The translations under genes were made by a program, and so were the position numbers. A model generated the notes under the pieces. It had not been told where the DNA came from. It saw nothing but the letters and a program-made list of their open reading frames with translations, and ran no database searches. A stretch of 64,000 nt of DNA from Teratosphaeria epicoccoides (Eukaryota; Ascomycota; Dothideomycetes; Mycosphaerellales; Teratosphaeriaceae). Shown one piece after another: positions 60,880 through 64,000 of this stretch. The stretch's first letter is position 1. Each line of letters opens with the position of its first letter. The stretch spans positions 1-64,000 of the forward strand of contig JADDMT010000121.1 of the NCBI GenBank assembly GCA_021401465.1, given 5' to 3'.

Positions 60880-61059
60880 TTTTTGAGCACTACTTCTGAG
60901 GAAGCATCAGGGGACTTGTCGAGCGCTTAACATACGCCTATGTTAAGTAGTTCTTTAACTATTAGTTTAACTTCTAGCAATAGTCAACTAATACCACGAG
61001 AACAAGTTGCTACTATACCTTAAATTACGTAGTAGCTCGAATCTATTTACCTTAGCGAG

Positions 61060-62795
61060 ATGGCTCTAGCATCTGTCGCAGGTTTAACTACCGGGAATAG
61101 ACATGGCAATAACGGCTTCAAGATAGGAAGCCCTACAGAGTTTATAGGACAACAATCTCAGGTCGAGATGTTTATCCTATAATGCTAGTTAGCATTTAAC
61201 ATGGATACGGAACGGTTTATAACACATCATAAGCAGATGATATACATTGTCTCTTACCTAAAGGGACTAGCGTTCGAGTTTATCTAGCCTCATCTAACAG
61301 ATTATCTAGATCACGTTAGTAACGTCGAAGCTAGGAAGACGACAACTAGGGAGATTCTTAACTTAGACAAGTCTTTGTTTAAGGCATTACGCGAAGCGTT
61401 TAGGCTTAGTAATAAGCAACAAGAGGCCGAGAGAGCTCTCCTAGGAATCTAGCAGAAGGGTTCTGCTATCAAGTACCGCGCGGACTTTTAGACCCTCTCT
61501 GCTTAAGTCGACTAGAATGATAATGCTTTAGCCGCTTAGTTCTACTAGGGACTAAAGGAGACAGTTAAAGACGAAATTGCCTGAGGAGATTAGCTAACGA
61601 CATTCAAGGAAATAAGCGATCTCGCGATTAGAATCGATAATCGCATCTAGGAACGACAGCAAGAACGACAACATAGAAATCGCAAGCTAGCACAGGCTAA
61701 CCATAAGGTCTAACGATTAGCACTAAAATGGCGAAGTGATTACTATAGTCTCTAACCTATAGAGTTAGATACGACTAAGGGGCGTCTAAGGAATAGACCC
61801 TGAGGAAAGCCGCGGAAGGGCTCTCCTCCCTAGAATGGTCTGAAGAAGCTATTCGACAAGAGTAATCTCGAGTGCTACAACTGTAGGAAGAAAGGACACT
61901 TTACCCGCGAGTGTTTTGCTAAGAAGCAACGACAGGAACTGCCTAGGATAGAGCAGGCTCGCGCAACGACAACGGCGCCTTAGTAAAAGGCCGCTACTAC
62001 TCAAGAACCAGACTATGCCGCACTTACTTAGACTACATGCTACGACGACGATTGTCGAATTCACATGAGTAATAAAGATAGTTCCGGATAGTACCCTAGC
62101 CGAAACAAGGTATAGTCGATCTGTGCGCTAAGGGGTACACCTTCTAGTACGACAGTCCTAAGGCAACAGGAGCTAGAAGAAGAAGAAGAAGGTTTAGACA
62201 ACAACTACGAGATTGTCGACGCCGTCATTCCTGATTCCGAGGAAGACGAGAGCATAGAGCGATAGGCCATGCTGCCGCATGACATTAGGCTTAATATTAT
62301 CCGAATCATACAGAACTAGTAGGCTTAGGCTTGCCTATAGGTTAATAGAGTATAACACGTCGACTAGCTTTAGTATGACGAACTAGCTGACTGTATGCGA
62401 CGACACCTAAGGAGACTACTAGTTGTAGCTTAACCTCACGCGCATCAGAAAGTTGTCTAAGAAATTATACTGTTCGGGGTAGAGTTTACGCCCAAGGGAG
62501 GCTACCTAACCTACGAAGGTGTTTAGATTCCACGAGCGCTACGACTCCGAGTCTACTACTTAAAGATAGAGTACGCAAGAAACGCGTAGGAACAGCAAGG
62601 CTAAGAGCGAGAACGACCTCCTAGGCCAGAAAACGGTAACGCTTAGAGAAGAAGCCGAGACCGTACGATCCCTAAACTAGTCCGTGAAGACAGTTATTCG
62701 GGAAACGACGAGGTCCGCTAGAATTAGACCTACAGACAGACTAGACAGGGCTGTAACGATGTGCCGCGATTAGCGCCAGATACGCGAGCAACCTT
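61060..62795 (+). pseudogene. gag: gag of A4 (RIP-damaged, 3' end lost)
   Basis: ATG intact at 61060. Same frame as A-full with an offset of 33,865. The zinc knuckle near 61873-61914 keeps C-x2-C-x4-H-x4-C. GGGAAAC is intact at 62700-62706. Multiple TAG codons. Confidence 0.87.
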
Positions 62796-64000
62796 CCCTC
62801 GTAGCCATGATTGTCAATTAGGTCGCGAACTGCCTTGCAAACTAGAGCTAGAGCCGTACTACTTCTAGTAGCGACAATAGCGAGGACGACAAAGACGTCG
62901 CTATAAGTAGTACTAATAAACTAGCAGACGAAGAAATCTAGCAAGATTTCACACTAGGGACCCGCGAAGACAACTTACTAGGAGGCGTAGACCTCCGCGT
63001 GTACCCGCGAACCTAGTGCCTGAATTCGGGGCCATAGTAGGCTAACCGGGAGGTAGTCGCAACGTATGTAACCCGAAGCTGTTTAAGGGAGACACCTTGA
63101 AGGAGGCTCGAACTTTCTTGCAGGCATGTAAGGCAGTTTTCGTGCCTAACCTACGCGGATATTCTACGGAGGGCAAACGAGTCGCCTTTAGTGTAATGTG
63201 GCTCGAAGAGAATAAGGAACCTCGTAATAATTAGCATGAGCGGTATGACCTTATGCGGGTTTATGACAGAACGTATACGTAGGCGGACTTTCGCTAGTTC
63301 TGTGTTGACTAGGTCGAGGATCCGGGGAATTACGCCCTTACTATGTCTATCAAGTACGAGAAGGCTAAGCAGGGAAAGGGACAAATAACCTCTAGCTTCA
63401 CTACCTACCTCGCTATGCTCGAGAGACAGATGCTACCCTATACTAAGACGTAACGCATGTGGCACTTGCTTGTTAAAGTTGATAACAATCTTCAGAATAT
63501 GATCATGACTTTTCATAAACTTCCGACAACTTAGCAAGACCTCATGTCCCTTACGACACATATAGAAATCACCTTAAAGCGAAATGGAAAATCAGGCGGT
63601 AAGGACAATAAGCGTCTAAGCCCTAAGGACCTTCTAAAGGGCTGCTATTACAAGCGCCCTAGGGGTTACGCCTAACGCGGTAGTTCATTCTAGAGGAGTA
63701 AGCCCTCCGAGCTAAAAGACAGTAGCGAGAAGCCTCTAAGTAGCTGCTACATCTGTAGAGCGAGGGACTACTAGGCGGCTCGCTATCCTAAATGAAGTAA
63801 TAGGAAGAAGGTAAGCAAGGTGTCTGAAACCTCCCTAGAGGGGAGGCAAAAGAAGGACAAGCCTAAGACAACCGAATGGCTACTACGGGTATCTAAGCTG
63901 TCTGTTACTAATAGTGTAGACTCGTGGCCTACCTGGCGCCTATCCGGTGTAGTGCGAGTTAATAGCTCGCTTAAGCTAGTAGACTATATGTTAGATAACC
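62796..64000 (+). mobile_element. Family B chromovirus copy B2 (gag region; runs off window)
   Basis: It matches B1 from 5317 onwards, so its LTR and 5' leader are missing at the fusion with A4. The gag domain occupies about 63080-63570 and the zinc knuckle lies near 63747-63788 (C-x2-C-x4-Y-x4-Y, two ligands lost). The frame holds many TAG/TAA codons. Protease and RT lie beyond 64000. Confidence 0.87.

Larger units (their letters stand above)
60410..62795 (+). mobile_element. Family A chromovirus copy A4 (3'-truncated)
   Basis: The 5' LTR and gag are present; the sequence stops abruptly at 62795 just after the gag/pol overlap and is joined to family B. The 5' flank is CGCGA (60405-60409); the matching right-hand duplication is lost. 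Confidence 0.93.

Overview
This window is a repeat-on-repeat block from the genome of a filamentous fungus, most likely an ascomycete (Pezizomycotina). I see no intact host gene. The reasons for this reading are Ty3/gypsy chromoviruses with chromodomains, a Plavaka-type transposase, short fungal-style introns (47-59 nt, GTRWGT donors, CTAAC branch points), and a repeat-induced point mutation (RIP)-like signature. Almost every reading frame is broken by in-frame TAG codons at former CAG or TGG sites while the frame itself is kept. No rRNA, tRNA or CRISPR was recognised.

Layout: (1) 1-4517, minus strand: left-truncated family A chromovirus (A1). (2) 4518-10207: family B chromovirus (B1) with a fused gag-pol frame. 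(3) 10208-15525: duplicated fragment of gene Y, entered by a decayed, 5'-truncated A copy (A2, minus). (4) About 16.1-60.4 kb: a locus I read as one large, dead DNA transposon holding unknown genes Z(-), Y(-), U(-), W(+), an SNF2-like ATPase (+), a Plavaka-type transposase (+) and a large split gene X(-), with similar sequence in inverted orientation near both ends. LTR elements later landed in it: a solo A LTR in Y, full-length A-full in the SNF2 gene (26526-33543), family C in X (43870-50746), and A3 also in X (51020-58000). (5) 60410-62795: A4, whose insertion cuts the second Z copy and which is itself truncated by a fusion to B2 (62796 to the window end).

Target-site duplications support three complete insertions (ATGTT for A-full, GAGAG for C, CTYGC for A3) and the solo LTR (TCTTT). 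The solo LTR also has a perfect empty site in the paralogous copy near 10.4 kb. Removing C and A3 together with one copy of each duplication restores one reading frame of gene X through both sites.

Two further points stand out. Families A and C each carry an antisense cysteine-rich gene between the chromodomain end of pol and the 3' LTR; the family C version has a clear intron. Family A has gag and pol in -1 phase, with a canonical GGGAAAC slippery heptamer and a short stem five bases downstream.
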